64,000 nt of DNA from Dissophora ornata. Lineage: Eukaryota; Mortierellomycota; Mortierellomycetes; Mortierellales; Mortierellaceae. A program made the position numbers and the translations under genes. The notes beneath the pieces were generated by a model, which worked only from the letters and a program-made list of their open reading frames with translations, did no database searches and was not told where the DNA came from. The DNA is taken from contig MU616578.1 in NCBI GenBank assembly GCA_025201705.1, forward strand, positions 1-64,000. Reading direction: 5' to 3'. The first letter of the stretch is position 1; each line of letters starts with the position of its first letter. Below are positions 1 to 12,300 of this stretch, piece by piece.

Positions 1-714
1 AAATGGATTGAACTTTGAGGGGATGTTGCTCGGCGATGAGGCGAGCATGAACGATGCCACAACCCAGGTCATCAATAGGAGCGAACAAACTTCCGATATA
101 CGTCGTGGTGGCTATGAAAACGCCTTTATTTGTCGTTGCGTTTTTTACGTACGTAGTGGGCGACTATGGGTTGTTGGACTATAGTGAGACCCCAAGGAAG
201 TGGTTGACCTGGCTCAAGACTGACTGTGGACTGAAGTCTTCGAAGTTCATGGCGGATTGTTCTGTCGTAGAATCCGATTACGAGACGTAGGCTGTGCAAT
301 CATTTCATATTCCATTACGTTTTGGAGCGTCTACATGGAGGGTGTCCTGTGTCGCTTTTTGGCTTTCCTTCGTTCCTTCTCTCAGTTTCTACAGGCACAG
401 CACGCTCGAAACGAGACAGAGAGTCGCGCCTTCGTTTTACTCAGATCAACTCCTCTTCATCCTTATACTCATACATCAGCACCATCATCATGTAAGTCGT
501 GTCTAGCCACAGGAGGCACAAAGGAGACCTGCCCTCGTAACAAAAAATACCAGCCCAACACTCTACAACATCGACTGTGACACGAGCATGCTACTGATTG
601 GTGTACTCGTCATCAAAAACCTCGCCACCACCGCTACGCTCTCTTGTGATCAGCTTTCAATCTACAGCATATCTCATCGCAGGACAAGGCGAAGAGCAGA
701 TTATGGCCAAGTAG
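1..714. other. Intergenic / 5' flank of CCT6, no gene resolved
   Basis: Only short unconserved open frames are visible on either strand, the longest about 107 codons at 257-580. None has a recognisable motif or a convincing splice partner. The segment probably holds the CCT6 promoter and perhaps the end of a gene lying left of the window. Stretches at 600-715 are moderately pyrimidine-rich. No tRNA, repeat array or mobile element was seen. Confidence 0.5.
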
Positions 715-771
715 ATGCCATTTGACGCCACGTAACATTACAACTGACCATGCATCATTCTCATCGGGATA

Positions 772-2724
772 ATGATTAGGTCAGGAGGATCCGCTGTTTC
801 CCTTATTAACCCCAACTCGGAGGTTGCTCGTCGTGGCCAAGCTCTCCAGTTAAACATCAATGGTGCCGTCGGTTTGATGGAGGTTGTTCGCTCCAACCTA
901 GGCCCCAAGGGGACCATCAAGATGTTGGTCAGCGGTGCTGGCGATATCAAGCTTACCAAGGACGGCAAAGTCCTCTTGAGCGAGATGGTATGTCCAGAAC
1001 AAGTTCAATCAACCGTCCCATCTCGACGTGCTCTACATGTACTCTTGAACACCTGCTTACCACCAAACTACCCTCTTGAATTTTGTCATGGTTGTCGATC
1101 CATGAATCTACCGGAAATCAATTTGATTTCGTCGTCTACAGCAAATCCAAAATCCTACTGCTGCCATGATTGCTCGCGCAGCAACAGCCCAGGACGAAAT
1201 CACTGGAGATGGCACCACCTCGATCGTTATGCTTGTGGGAGAGTTTATGAAGCAGGCGGAGCGCCACATTTCCGAGGGTCTTCATCCTCGTATCATTACA
1301 GAAGGATTCGAGCTCGCTAAGAAGGAGTCCCTCAATGTATGTAGGATATTATCATATGATTGCACAGCACACTGCTCATGTACGCACAGAGGAAACTGAT
1401 GTAACTACTACCCTTGTGTGTAGTTCTTGGACGCCTTCACTGTTAAGAAGGAGATTGATCGCGAGCTGCTGATTTCCGTTGCACGCACTTCGCTTCGCAC
1501 CAAGGTCCACCGCGCTTTGGCCGATACCCTCACCGAGGCTGTGGTGGATGCTGTTTTGACTATTTATCGTGAAAACGAGCCCATCGATTTGCACATGGTA
1601 GAGATCATGGCGATGCAGCACAGGAGCGAAACCGATACTCGCCTTATTCGTGGCTTGGTCATGGATCACGGTGCCAGACACCCCGACATGCCCAAGAAGG
1701 TCAAGGATGCGTATGTCCTTACCCTCAACGTCTCGCTGGAGTATGAGAAGAGTGAGGTCAACTCTGGATTCTTTTACAGCTCCGCAGAGCAGAGAGAAAA
1801 GTTGGTCGAGTCAGAGCGCAAGTTCGTGGATGAGAAGTTGAAGAAGGTTGTCGAACTCAAGAAACAGGTGTGCGGCGACTCGGGCAAGGGCTTTGTTATT
1901 ATTAACCAGAAGGGTATCGACCCCCTTTCGCTTGACGTCCTGGCCAAGAACGGAATTTTCGCATTGAGACGTGCCAAGAGAAGAAACATGGAGCGCATGC
2001 AGCTGATCTGCGGAGGCATCGCTCAGAACTCGGTCGATGATCTTACACCTGACGTTTTGGGTTGGGCTGGTCTGATTTACGAACACACGTTGGGTGAGGA
2101 GAAGTTTACGTTTGTAGAGGATGTCAAGGACCCCAGCTCAGCAACAATTCTTATCAAGGGTAAGTAGATGTATGATTCAGAAGAAACGCACCCCTTTCCA
2201 AAAGAAGGATGTTCTAATAAGGATGCATGAACTCTTACGTTCCGCTAGGCCCTAACCCTCACACGATTCACCAGACCAAGGACGCCATCCGCGACGGTCT
2301 CCGTGCTGTTAAGAACACATTGGAGGATGGTTCGGTAGTACCCGGCGCCGGTGCTTTCCAGATTGCTCTTCACTCTCATCTCCTCAAATTCAAGGACACT
2401 GTGAAGGGTCGCGTCAAGGCCGGTATCACATCGTTCGCTGAGGGTGTTTTGGTCATCCCCAAGACTCTGGCTTCGAACGGTGGCTTCGACCCTATGGACG
2501 TGATTGTGACGATGCAGGAGGAGTACGAGGATGGCCATGTTGTGGGCGTGGATCTTCAGAGTGGAGAGACATTGGACCCAGTTGCTGAAGGTATCTGGGA
2601 TAATTACCGCGTTGTCCGTAACATGATGCAGAACGCGTCTGTTATCGCAACCAACTTTTTGCTGGTGGACGAGATGATGAGGGCTGGTCGTTCTTCGTTG
2701 AAGGCTGACAATGCCATGGAATAA
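772..2724 (+). CDS. CCT6: T-complex protein 1 subunit zeta (CCT6)
   Basis: Zeta subunit of the cytosolic TRiC/CCT chaperonin, which folds actin, tubulin and other proteins by ATP hydrolysis in a double eight-member ring. Exons are 772-987, 1142-1336, 1424-2159 and 2249-2724, joined in phase to give about 540 aa, the usual family length. Group II chaperonin signatures are in order: [20 protein letters not shown] near residue 45, then the nucleotide-binding GDGTTS, then [17 protein letters not shown] and [11 protein letters not shown], with VVPGAGAFQ and VGVDLQSGE near the C-terminus. These match CCT6 rather than the other seven paralogues. The start is uncertain. ATG 772 works directly, but ATG 715 joined over a 48-bp intron (732-779, with a CTGAC branch-like site) also enters the frame and gives a shorter leader. 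Identification is very secure; the first few residues are not. Confidence 0.96.
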
Positions 2725-2855
2725 GAGTCATATCCAGCCAAAGATGTACGAGGAAGTAGCCGGTAGTTTGTGTAGATTTATTGCGTTAGGCATCTGAGAA
2801 GCAAAGTAAAACAAACGAACAAACAAAAAATTTATAGTACAGGGCTAATAATACT

Positions 2856-3963
2856 CTAAAGGAGGTCCATCACGGTATCCAAAGGGCTCGAAAGCTGGTG
2901 TCTCTGTCGCTTGACAGCATCGTTATCTGGCTCTGCAGTAAGTGCCTGGTGGCTCCTCTTCGCCGTGAGAACATCACGTCTCGAATTGAGGATGGTTATG
3001 AGCTTCAACACTATTCGCATAGAAGGCTTGTTAAAACAAGAACATATTCCAGCACGGTCCAGCTTTGTCCATCGATTATACATACATAGGGCCTTCATCT
3101 TTGCCAGTTCCTGAACAACCTCAGATCCTGGTGATAAGACACTCCTTTCTATCTCTCCTGCATCCAGTCGTCGAATCTCACCTTGCAAGGTCTACTCAAA
3201 CGAGATTAATGACAGGTATATTATGACTTGGCATGCAATCGGAAAAAACGAGTGACTTGACAAGTGGCCTACCTTGTAGTATTCATGTCTGTCCTTCAGG
3301 TTCTGGTATTTGACCTGAAGAGTAACGATTCGGGACCTAAGGTCTGCGTACTTTTGTAGTCGCGATGAACTTGGCACTGCAGTCAAGGGCATTACAGACG
3401 ATGACGTTGAAGACGAGAGATCCCCCCCGCTACGAGCCGACTGACTTTCATCCTGATTGTGTTGCCATGTTTCTGGAAATGCGTCGATCCAGTCCGTTTC
3501 GAGAAGTTCTTGGACAGTCTTTGTCCTGATTATAATTCCTCCTTGCTTCGCCTTCTTGCGAACTTCATATTGGGTGGCCTCCAGTTGCTCCAACAATTGC
3601 CGCACTGATCGGGTATTGAGCGACAAACGCAAAGTCTTCTTGCTGCTGACATGAACTATCCCAGACAAGAGAGAGAAAATCGTATATACAGCTTTAGTTG
3701 TCGCCTATCATCCACTGCGTTTGAAGATGCGGAAGCTCCATATCTGCACTTGGAGACTGACGTCTGGATAGAGCGGCGGAAATTACGCTGTCAGGAAGGG
3801 GCTTCTGGGGCTGACCCTTGGTGCTGAGACGTGCGCGGTATACTCTCCAGCCTTCTGGAGGGTTTATGGGTGCCTCCAGCAATCTGACTTGCGCGCTGAT
3901 GAAAGCCTTCTTGTCATGGTAGTAACGAGCTTGACCGACATAAGCAGGCCCGGTGGCTGCCAT
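2856..3963 (-). CDS. Probable kinetochore protein Fta4 / CENP-U-like
   Basis: Minus-strand gene with exons 3963-3716, 3645-3273 and 3191-2856. All joins are in phase, giving about 318 aa. The N-terminus has the arrangement AFISAQVRLLEAP followed by PPEGWRVYRAR and LPDSVISAAL. This resembles the Fta4 family (Sim4 complex; the CENP-50/CENP-U group), whose members begin with an 'F.R.Q.RLL..PL.P...W' block. A middle ETDWIDAFPETW block fits the family's 'LP..W' motif. A later coiled coil (LRSRIVTLQVKYQNLKDRHE, then EYYKTLQGEIRRL) leads to SPGSEVVQELAKMKALC, again Fta4-like. Such proteins belong to the constitutive centromere-associated network at the inner kinetochore. The first donor (GTGGAT) is weak. 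The family assignment rests on remembered motif similarity, not a search. The gene is divergent from PCF11, 409 bp apart. Confidence 0.6.
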
Positions 3964-4372
3964 GGCTGTGATGAATGTGCTCTTCTGTGTTGTAATTGCT
4001 CGCGAGAGTAATTCCTCGTCGACTTGTCTCTTGTGCAGTGTCGGAAAGTTGTTCGTGTGGCGGCTGTGGTGGCAGGACAGTCAGTCAGGGCAAGGTGCTT
4101 CATTTCGCCATGTGGCTTGTTGAGGCAATAAATAAAATATCGTCGATGCAGGCTTCCTTTCACAATCCATTCGTATTCACCTTTTTCTAACGACGCTGAC
4201 TGAATAGACTAGACCCATCAAGAAACGGTCTTCATCCTTTCCATCCATTACAGCTGACCGGAGTACAGCGCGTGTCTGACCTTTCCAACTAGCCTTTGTT
4301 TGCAAGCCATCCCCTCCCATCACCGTTTGAAAGCACAATCCAGCGAGCTAGAGTCTGCGCTTCACGTACACT
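3964..4372. promoter_or_regulatory. Divergent intergenic promoter, kinetochore gene / PCF11
   Basis: The 409 bp between the two divergent start codons must hold both promoters. No clear TATA box was found. The PCF11-proximal half is C/A- and pyrimidine-rich (roughly 4290-4372). No ORF or repeat is supported here. Confidence 0.4.
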
Positions 4373-7300
4373 ATGTACCAGCAATACCAACAGCCACCGC
4401 ATCATCAATCTCATGGAGGGCAATCAACCGGAGGGCAAGCAGCTGGAGGGAATCAAAGTAGGGAAGTTTTGGCCCAGCAAGCGTACAGGAGCGAGCTGGC
4501 GACACTGACGTTCAACTCGAAGCCCATCATCACCAGTCTGACGATTAATGCAGGAGAAAACGTCAGCGTGTCTAAACTCATTGTCCAGGTCATCGAAGAT
4601 AGACTGAGAACTGTAAGCCCTTGCCACTCGTACTGCATTCATCCCCAATCGCTTATTCTAACAGCTGAATGCCACCCTATTGCTGTAGGCGCCCCCGAAC
4701 CAAAAACTTCCGACACTCTACCTGATTGATTCCATAATCAAGAACGTCGGTGGGCCGTATCTCAACCTCTTTGGGCGGACGATCACCAATTTGTTTCTGG
4801 ATGCATATTCAGTTGTGGACTCTAGCGCGAAGACAAGCTTTGAAAAAGTCCTGGGGACATGGCCTAATTGGAACACACAGCTGTTTCCCAGAGAAACCAT
4901 CTCGAGGATTGAGCGTGGGGTACAGTCGATCCGCCAGCAGGAAAAGAAGCCTTTCCAACCACCGATGATGCACGTCAACCCCCATTTTTCGGAACGCCCA
5001 CATGACAATACCTTCAATCAAAGCGCAGGACATATGGTAAGGAAGGAAGCAATAGCCTTTTTCTTTCTGAAAATGTGATATTCAATCTACATGCAGAATC
5101 TTAGGGGACTGGTCCCAACAAATGTACCACCGTGGATTTACTTCACATCGGTCAAGAATGCCGATCAACTGTTCAGGAACATTCGGGTGAAAAAAAAGGC
5201 AGGATAAATGAGGGAAATGGATATTCACTCTCTCGAGAGTGATGTCCATGACCCGTTCATCTTGCAGTGCTTGTGCTGTCCGGCTTCACAAATAAAGTTA
5301 TGAAGCATGAGCATCGCCAGAAATTGTTGCGCCAACAGTTGCGTTGGAGTCCAGAGTGAACTGCGTCGCCTCGCCAGCAGAACGGAAGGAGTGATTCTGA
5401 GGGTAGATTGAAGAAGACCCAGGAAGACATGTATCATATCCTAGATTGTAGATGGAAGCACGGAGCCAGTTTGGACATCGAGGATAGCTTTCCTGTAGAA
5501 ATGACCTTTGTTCGAGATCTTGTTTATTTTCGTCCTATAGTCCTTTCGTTGTCTCGGCTCTTTGTATCGTGTCGTCGTGCCAACTGATTCTGACCATGAG
5601 TATCTTTCCTTTCTCCTGTCACTTCATCAAACTATCTATGCCTGAACAACTTTATATCTGCTCGTGATGGCATCTTCTTTCATGCCATGGATGATGAAAA
5701 TACGGGACTACCTACGCTGAACCATTCGCGGCATCTCCAGAACCGCCCAGTCGAGCCAAGCGCGGACAACGTCCTGCTGCAGGATATACAATTGCTGATG
5801 CTTCAGAAGCAACAAGCAATCATTCTCAACCCAGGCGATCAAGCCAGTGTCAAGCAGGCGGACATTCTTCAGCAGGTTCGTGTTTTGCTAGTGCTATGTT
5901 CGCATTGTAGAGAAACAAAGAGAAGAAAAAAAATACTGCTCCATGGGTCCTACCTGTTACCTGAGCCTAAAGAAGAATAGAATGAGATTAAGATGCCCTC
6001 TTCTTCGCTGCATGGCGATGAGGCACCGTCGTTGCGATCCACTTTAATTCCTAATGCATTCGCTCTTGGCCACATGTAGTTGGAGACTATTGTAAAGACA
6101 ACACAGCTGACGTCGGAGAACGCGAACATGATCCGCCAGCAGCTGGCCCAGCTCTGGGCGCCTCCTGTTCCTCCTGTCATCCCGGGGTTTCCTCAAGGCG
6201 GATCGTCTCCAATGCCACCTAATATGATAATAGCACCCCTTCCCCAGCATCTCCAGCAGCTGCCTATCCATCCACCAAACGTCTCATCGACATCCATGAC
6301 CGCTCCTCAACTGCCTCCTTTTCCTGGCATGCCCTCATCAATGTTCGCGCCACATCTGCACCCCCCTGGATCAGTTCCCAGTCCACAGACCATGATGGCA
6401 AGTCTTCCAACTTCCATGCCTATTCTCCCGGTCAACATACCCTTGTCTGGAGCGGGCATGTCCATACCTCCGCCAGCCCCTGTCCCAGCAACTCCAGCTG
6501 TGGCACCGGCACCAATCGCAAGCGATCTCATTACGAGCTTGATGCAGTCGGGCATCTTAGGGCCGAACGGATCTCTCGCAAACCAACTCTTGCACAACAC
6601 TGCTAATATGAATCGTGCTTCTCCATCGCCTCTGCTGGCTGCTGCGGCTATTGCTACACCACCTCTACCTAACATCCCACTCGATCGGACGGGTCAGACT
6701 GAGCAGGATCAGAGTGTTATGTCCCTTGGTCTTATTGAATTGACAAGCCAAGATATTCAACGGTATGGAGTATATTTGTTCTTAGCTCTTTTTTAACTCA
6801 ATTACATTCTGTCTCCAACTTCTGCTCACATTTGCTATCTTTAAAAATGTAGGAGACGACCTACAGCAATTCAGATAATGTACGGGACGCCACCATTGCA
6901 GTGCAACCAATGCGGATATCGGTGCCCCAAATCAGCGGATGCGCAAAAGAAAATGGACGCGCATCTGGACTGGCACTTCCGTCAAAATCGACGTATGAAG
7001 GATAAAGCTAAGAAAAGCCATTCCCGAAGCTGGCTTGTTGGAGAGGAGGTACCGTATACAGTATTGCACAATTTTGACGATAGTAACCCATCAAGGTATA
7101 TTCCTCTTTCCGCAAAACTGAATTCACGATTTCATTTTATTTTTTCAAACGCTACTCAGGATTGGATCCACTCTCGTGAAGGCGATCTGAGCCAGAGTCA
7201 ACAACCTGTGTTTTTCGATTTCGGATCAGGCGTGAGCAAGACGAGTAAGGACGAGTTAGCGCTGCAGGAGGAGATCGCGGCTCTCAAGGAGCAGATAGTG

Positions 7301-8063
7301 TCAGAACCATCACTTATCGAAAGCCTTCGGAGCGATGAAGCCGACACGATCACAGAGGCCATGGCCATGAATGCTATTGTCAAGGGCTGCTCTATCTGCA
7401 AAGAGAAATTTATTAAGGTCTGGAATGATAATGAAGAAGAGTGGTCTTATAAAAATGCCCGGGTTGTCGACAAAGTGGTAAGGCGGACATTTTATTTCAT
7501 CTTGACATCTTGCTACGCCGGAGGGTGGTATCAACATTGACCATTATTTTTTGTCGAATGTAATGATTAGATATATCATGCCACTTGCCACGCGGATCTA
7601 GTCCGTTCGAGCCAGCGCCAGGCGGTAGCAGCAGCAGCAGCAGCAGCGGCAGCAGCAGCAGCCGCCTCAGTCTCAGTCTCAGCCGCCGCGACGATAGAAA
7701 TGACAATGGCGCCTCAATATAATAGCGAGCTGAAGCCTGAGCAAAAAGACTCCAAGGCTGGCATGTTGTCGCCGGATAATGCTCAGTCTGATGTCAAAAA
7801 ACTTGATCCCAACGCGGAGGCTACGGCGGATCATCATGACCAGGAAATGACTTGTCCGGACTTGGACCTACCTCTTTCTCTGAAGCGCAAGGTAAGGAAC
7901 GAACCAAAAAAAAAAGATAAATGAAAAAAAGGAAGGCTTTGCGCTTCGGTTTACTTCTTTTGTCTGACATTGCTCGTCATATTCACTGTCATAGCTGGAG
8001 ATTGACCGACAAGAGCAGGACCAACAGGCTACCAAGAAGACAATTCTTGCTCAAGATTCTTAA
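4373..8063 (+). CDS. PCF11: mRNA cleavage and polyadenylation factor PCF11
   Basis: Component of cleavage factor IA (CF II in animals). It binds the RNA polymerase II CTD and couples 3'-end processing to termination. Supported exons are 4373-4612, 4689-5036, about 5741 (or a little upstream) to 5875, 6080-6762, 6853-7048, 7160-7477, 7571-7891 and 7995-8063, giving about 770-790 aa. The first two exons encode the CTD-interacting domain: KPIITSLTINAGEN, then LPTLYLIDSIIKNVGGPYLN. Next come an NVLLQDIQLLMLQKQQAI helix and a Pro-rich middle. The C-terminus has the two zinc fingers of Pcf11. The first is CNQCGY with HLDWHF and SRSWLVGEE-DWI across a splice. The second is CSICKEKF...EEEWSYKNA...YHATCHADL. 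A GCA/GCG-coded Ala tract follows the second finger. An AATAAA lies at 8109-8114. The join from exon 2 to exon 3 is the weak point, because that intron is about 700 bp. Confidence 0.92.
5037..5740 (+). other. Unusually long PCF11 intron with a possible transposase scrap
   Basis: The other PCF11 introns are 75-205 bp; this one is about 704 bp if it runs from GTAAGG at 5037 to the in-phase acceptor CTCCAG ending at 5740. Inside it, a minus-strand open frame (5437-5225) contains LAQQFLAMLMLHNFICEAG. This weakly recalls the 'LHNF' end of PIF/Harbinger-type DDE transposases, but no catalytic motif, terminal inverted repeat or target duplication was recognised. A short in-frame plus-strand extension (5099-5213) and an AATAAA near 5289 are also present. 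A cryptic alternative exon cannot be excluded. Confidence 0.25.
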
Positions 8064-8726
8064 TCTGTGTCGTTTCTGTAGCTCGCCTAGCAGGAACAGC
8101 GTTACATGAATAAAAAGTTTTGAACCTAGCAGTGGTGAAGCGACAATTGTTAGTGCGACATGGGCGATGCCTCGATTTTGAGCCCATCATTGCATGTCAC
8201 GCGAATACACAGCACTTTGTCCCTACACTGGGTATAGCCTCAACACATTGTTTTGTTGCCATTTTGGAGCGGCGGTTGTTTGGTGAGTTATGTATACGGC
8301 CTGCAAGCTTCGGTTGAGATTAGCTGCGCCTTAGGGCCTAACCCCAGGAAGGAGAAGGTGCCTGAAAAGATATGGAAGCACACGTAACCGACACGGGCAG
8401 ATGTGCAAGCCTCATTTTTGGGCGTGGGTGTATGATGTGCCACCAAAAAAGGACGAACGAAGCTGAGGATCCCACAGTCCCACAAGGGGGAACAAAATTT
8501 ATTTCTTCCCAGAAGCAGAAATGACCCCAAGAAATAAAGAGTTGCATGCACCTGCTTAATTGCGCTGCACTCTCTTTGCCCATCCTCTTCATCCTTCCTT
8601 TCTCTCCGCCGCTTCGTATCTCATTCCATCTCCTCTCTTCTCATCTCATCCCATCCTTACTCATTCCGCCCGCATTCCATCCATCTGTCTATTGTGTCTC
8701 GACTGAACGAGCGAGTGAGTGCAGTA
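8064..8726 (+). other. Intergenic: PCF11 3' region and CT-rich leader of the Q-rich gene
   Basis: An AATAAA at 8109-8114 lies 46 bp past the PCF11 stop. The central part (8120-8560) has no supported gene. From about 8575 to 8700 the plus strand is strongly C/T-rich with repeated CATCC/TCTC words, ending just before ATG 8727. This is the same kind of leader seen before several other genes in the window. Confidence 0.45.
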
Positions 8727-9326
8727 ATGGCATCCAACCATGCGCCCTCTTCCGATCCTCCCGTCATTGCCGCTATCTCACCTGCCTTCCACAGACAGAC
8801 TCAGTCCCGTCCACAGCAGCAGCAGCAGCAGCAGCAACAACAACAACAACAACAACAACAAGCTCACCTAGCGCAGCTATCCACGTCAAATCCCTATACC
8901 CGAGCTATGGAAGCTCCATCTATCCCTTCGCCTTCACCCTCTGTAGATCCCAAGGCTGGCTTGAGACCAACCTTGCGGCCACGGTCTGGCACTTTCGCGG
9001 GCACAGGCATCGGAAAGGAGAATAGCGCACCAACAATGGCGCCAAACCAGGGTCAGGCGTTCAAAACGCCTAAACCCCAACCGCAACAGCACTTACAAAG
9101 TCCACACATCTCGAAGCCACTCCCGTCGCCGCAGCGATCTATGCCACAACAGCCTCAACAGCTGCAACAAAGCGCCAATGGTTTAGGAGTGTCGAGTCTT
9201 CCTCAAAAGGTAAGATGACAGTGGGTCAAAGAAAGGGCCTTTGAGGCTCCATCTCAAGCTTTTTGTTTTTCACTTCAATGACAACATCCTCTTTGCTTTT
9301 GCGCTGGTGGCAATTCTATATCTGGT

Positions 9327-9360
<34 letters not shown>

Positions 9361-12300
9361 CTCAGTGCTGGGTTCTACTTGTGGATTTGCGGGGTATGCG
9401 GTGGTATTGCCATTGAAGCACGCTGATCGCTCTTGCGTCCTTGGTCATGGAGCCAGTTCTCAACTATATTTGAAGCATAAAGCTGACATATCAATTGCCC
9501 ATATTGGGATGGTCCTTTTCTTTGATCAATTAGCCTCAGGCAAGTGCAAGTCCAAGACAGATTGCCCGTCCTGATAGCCTATCTACGTCAGGCAAGGGAC
9601 TTGGAGCTGGACCAGGACATGGATCATCACCAGGCGTAGCGCCAATGAGAGTTAGCTCGCCTTTAGTCTCTTCCTCGTCACCACAGCCCATTTTGCCCCC
9701 ACCAGCCTCAACAACGGGATTATCCTCGTCAAACCTACCACCCACTGTGAATCCCTTAACCCCAAAACCTCGCCCTATTCCCCCAACACTGCCACCTGCA
9801 AGGGCGCACGGAATTCATGCACGAGCCCTGGCGCGTCCATCATCGACCGTGCAGTCGAACTCGCCTTCATCCTCGGCTATGACCTTTTCTCCCGCATCTC
9901 CTAGGGTGACGCAGCCATCTTCTGTCATTGGCAAGGCAATGACCCGCACACAGTCACCGGAACCCCGGGAGTCGATATACCCAGCCCCAGCACTTAAGGC
10001 GCCGCAGCAGGCTCACCAACCCAGGCAGCGCCAATCGGCGTCCTCTGTTCGTCCTCCAGTAGAATCCATAGCCCACCCACACCCACCACCACCAGAACGC
10101 CACCCGTCTAATATTTCAATCCCAACGGTTCCGTCCATGACGACAAGCAAAGTGGAGCAGCCGGTCGCTATTTCTGCTGCGGAAGCAGCCCTAGACAGTA
10201 AATCCGAATCGAGTGCCACACTGGAAAGGGGCGCACCTCAAAGCACTCTAGATCTAGACCTCGAAGACGACGACGACGAGGATGATGGCGATGATGACGC
10301 GAAGTGGGTGGGGGATGAAAAGACTAAAAGAACCCGACAAAAAAAAATCAGGAAGAGCTTGGAGAAGCTGACGAGGCCCTCTATTGAAAAGAGGAGAAGA
10401 TCCCGGCAACTGAAACCGTTGACTACCATTTTCTCGACTTCATCGCCAGCAGTGGCAGCAGCAGCCAAAGTACATGCAGCAGCCAAAGCAGAAGCCGCTA
10501 TTTTGGCGCCGAAGCGACAATCACTGTGGGCATCTCTGTTTGGGAATGGTAAGGATTTCATGGAGTTCGAGTGGAGAAGTTATGACTAAATAGACGTGGT
10601 CGCTAACATGCCAAGTTGCTATTCCATTTTCAGGCAGAGCAGAGGCTCGACCCGCTCTTTCTGATTCTCTTGTCGGGAATGATGAATCGACACAGTCTCT
10701 GGAATCTTCGACTAGTCAGGTTCAGGGGCCGCCAATAAAGATGAGCAGTTCATCGACACTCAATTCGCCCATGACCCCTCAGTCAGAGAAGAGCCTATTT
10801 GACAGTTCTGGCGACCAGGACTCGGAATCAGCAGAGGTGACAACACCGCCAGAGCAGTTCTCACCTGGCGAGTCCATTATCGAATCCTTGACCAATTCAA
10901 CTCCGGGTCAAGATGATGTTCTGGCGGTTAATGTCGCTCGACATGAACGGTCTCGAACTCTGCCAGGAATGCTTCCTCAATGGGACGGCAGTATTTTGTG
11001 GTCACTCACGAGGGCACTCAGCGCAAAGAAGACTCCAGAGCCACCATTAGAAAGCGAGAGTAGCGATGGCGACAGCAGTGCAGAGACTGCCGCGGAGGAT
11101 GAGGATGAGGATGCTTCCGGGGACGATTGCAGGGACTCTGATCAGGAGGGGAGTATCGAGAACGATAGTTCACCCGCCTCGCGAAAGAGCAACGAATTGG
11201 GAGCTGGGATACAGGACGACTTCAAACATTCGTCGCCAAGAGTTCCTGCACGGGCAGCTTTATCCATTCGAACTCAAGCTCCAAGAGAGAGAATGGTGAT
11301 TGCCGAGGCCCAGGTGCAGATTGGCGACGATCTAGATGACGAAAATCCATTCACAGATTCGCATGCTCTGCTTGTATCATCTCCAGCCGTGGCATCCTCG
11401 ATGGCACCCAAGAGCCAACTTTCTGCAGTGGGTGCATCTCCAAGGGCATCACACTCACCGTCGTCATCACCTCTATCCTACCTCACTGGGTCTGCAGCCT
11501 CTGGCTCCACATGGTCTTTGCAAGGGTCACGGCAGACTCTGATGAAGATGATTTTCAAGTCGAAGAACGATGTGCCTTCCGGAAGCGCGGATGGGAATAG
11601 CAACGCCGACTTTTCTACAGAGTACTCACATCGCAAACTCGAGAGTTCAGTGGGATCCACTGGTCCTTCAACGCCTTTGCAGTCTCCTCAGGTCGACGTC
11701 TTTTCTGATTTCGAGTCTTCCGCCGCCCTGGACACCTCTGTCGATATCCATACAAAGGACACGAAGCGCCGTTCGTTCGTTATACCCGGTGCTTTCCCCG
11801 GAGAGGGACGCGCATCGGAAGATGCTGGCCAAGGGTATGACTCGGGATTTGCGCCAGCACATGTACCCATGTATGCTGCCTCAGAGGGCGATTCATTGGC
11901 TGTTGCGCAGCCCGATGGTGATTATCAATACCAGGACAAGGATGGAAGCGATTACTCGGATACCAAGGACGATCAGCGTAGATTAGACAGTGATTCCAGT
12001 GATTTCGAGCAGGGAATTATGAGCACACAGTCTTCCAAAGGATCGTACGAGCGAGCCTCTTTTTTGCAGGAGCCACACCTACCTCGATTCAACAGGGGGA
12101 CTATAAAGTCTCCTCGCCACCATCAATTGTTGTATTCTCAGCAGTTGACGAGTCCGACCATGACTGGCGCAACCGATAATGATGGCCAACTGGATCATGA
12201 ACCTCTTCAGATTGAGGTCCACTCAACGTCAGTGGTGGCGTCCCATATCCCCACGCGTCGATCCCCACGGCCAAATGCGCAGAGTACTTCCAAAGCAAAG

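Noticed and set aside
5225..5437. PIF/Harbinger transposase gene
   Set aside because: Only a single 'LHNF'-like match with no catalytic residues, inverted repeats or target duplication. Kept only as a weak remark on the PCF11 intron.
7049..7159. Reading straight through PCF11 between VGEE and DWIHS
   Set aside because: The 111-bp stretch is open in frame but interrupts the conserved SRSW...DWI zinc-finger segment. It has good GT and AG ends, so it is an intron.
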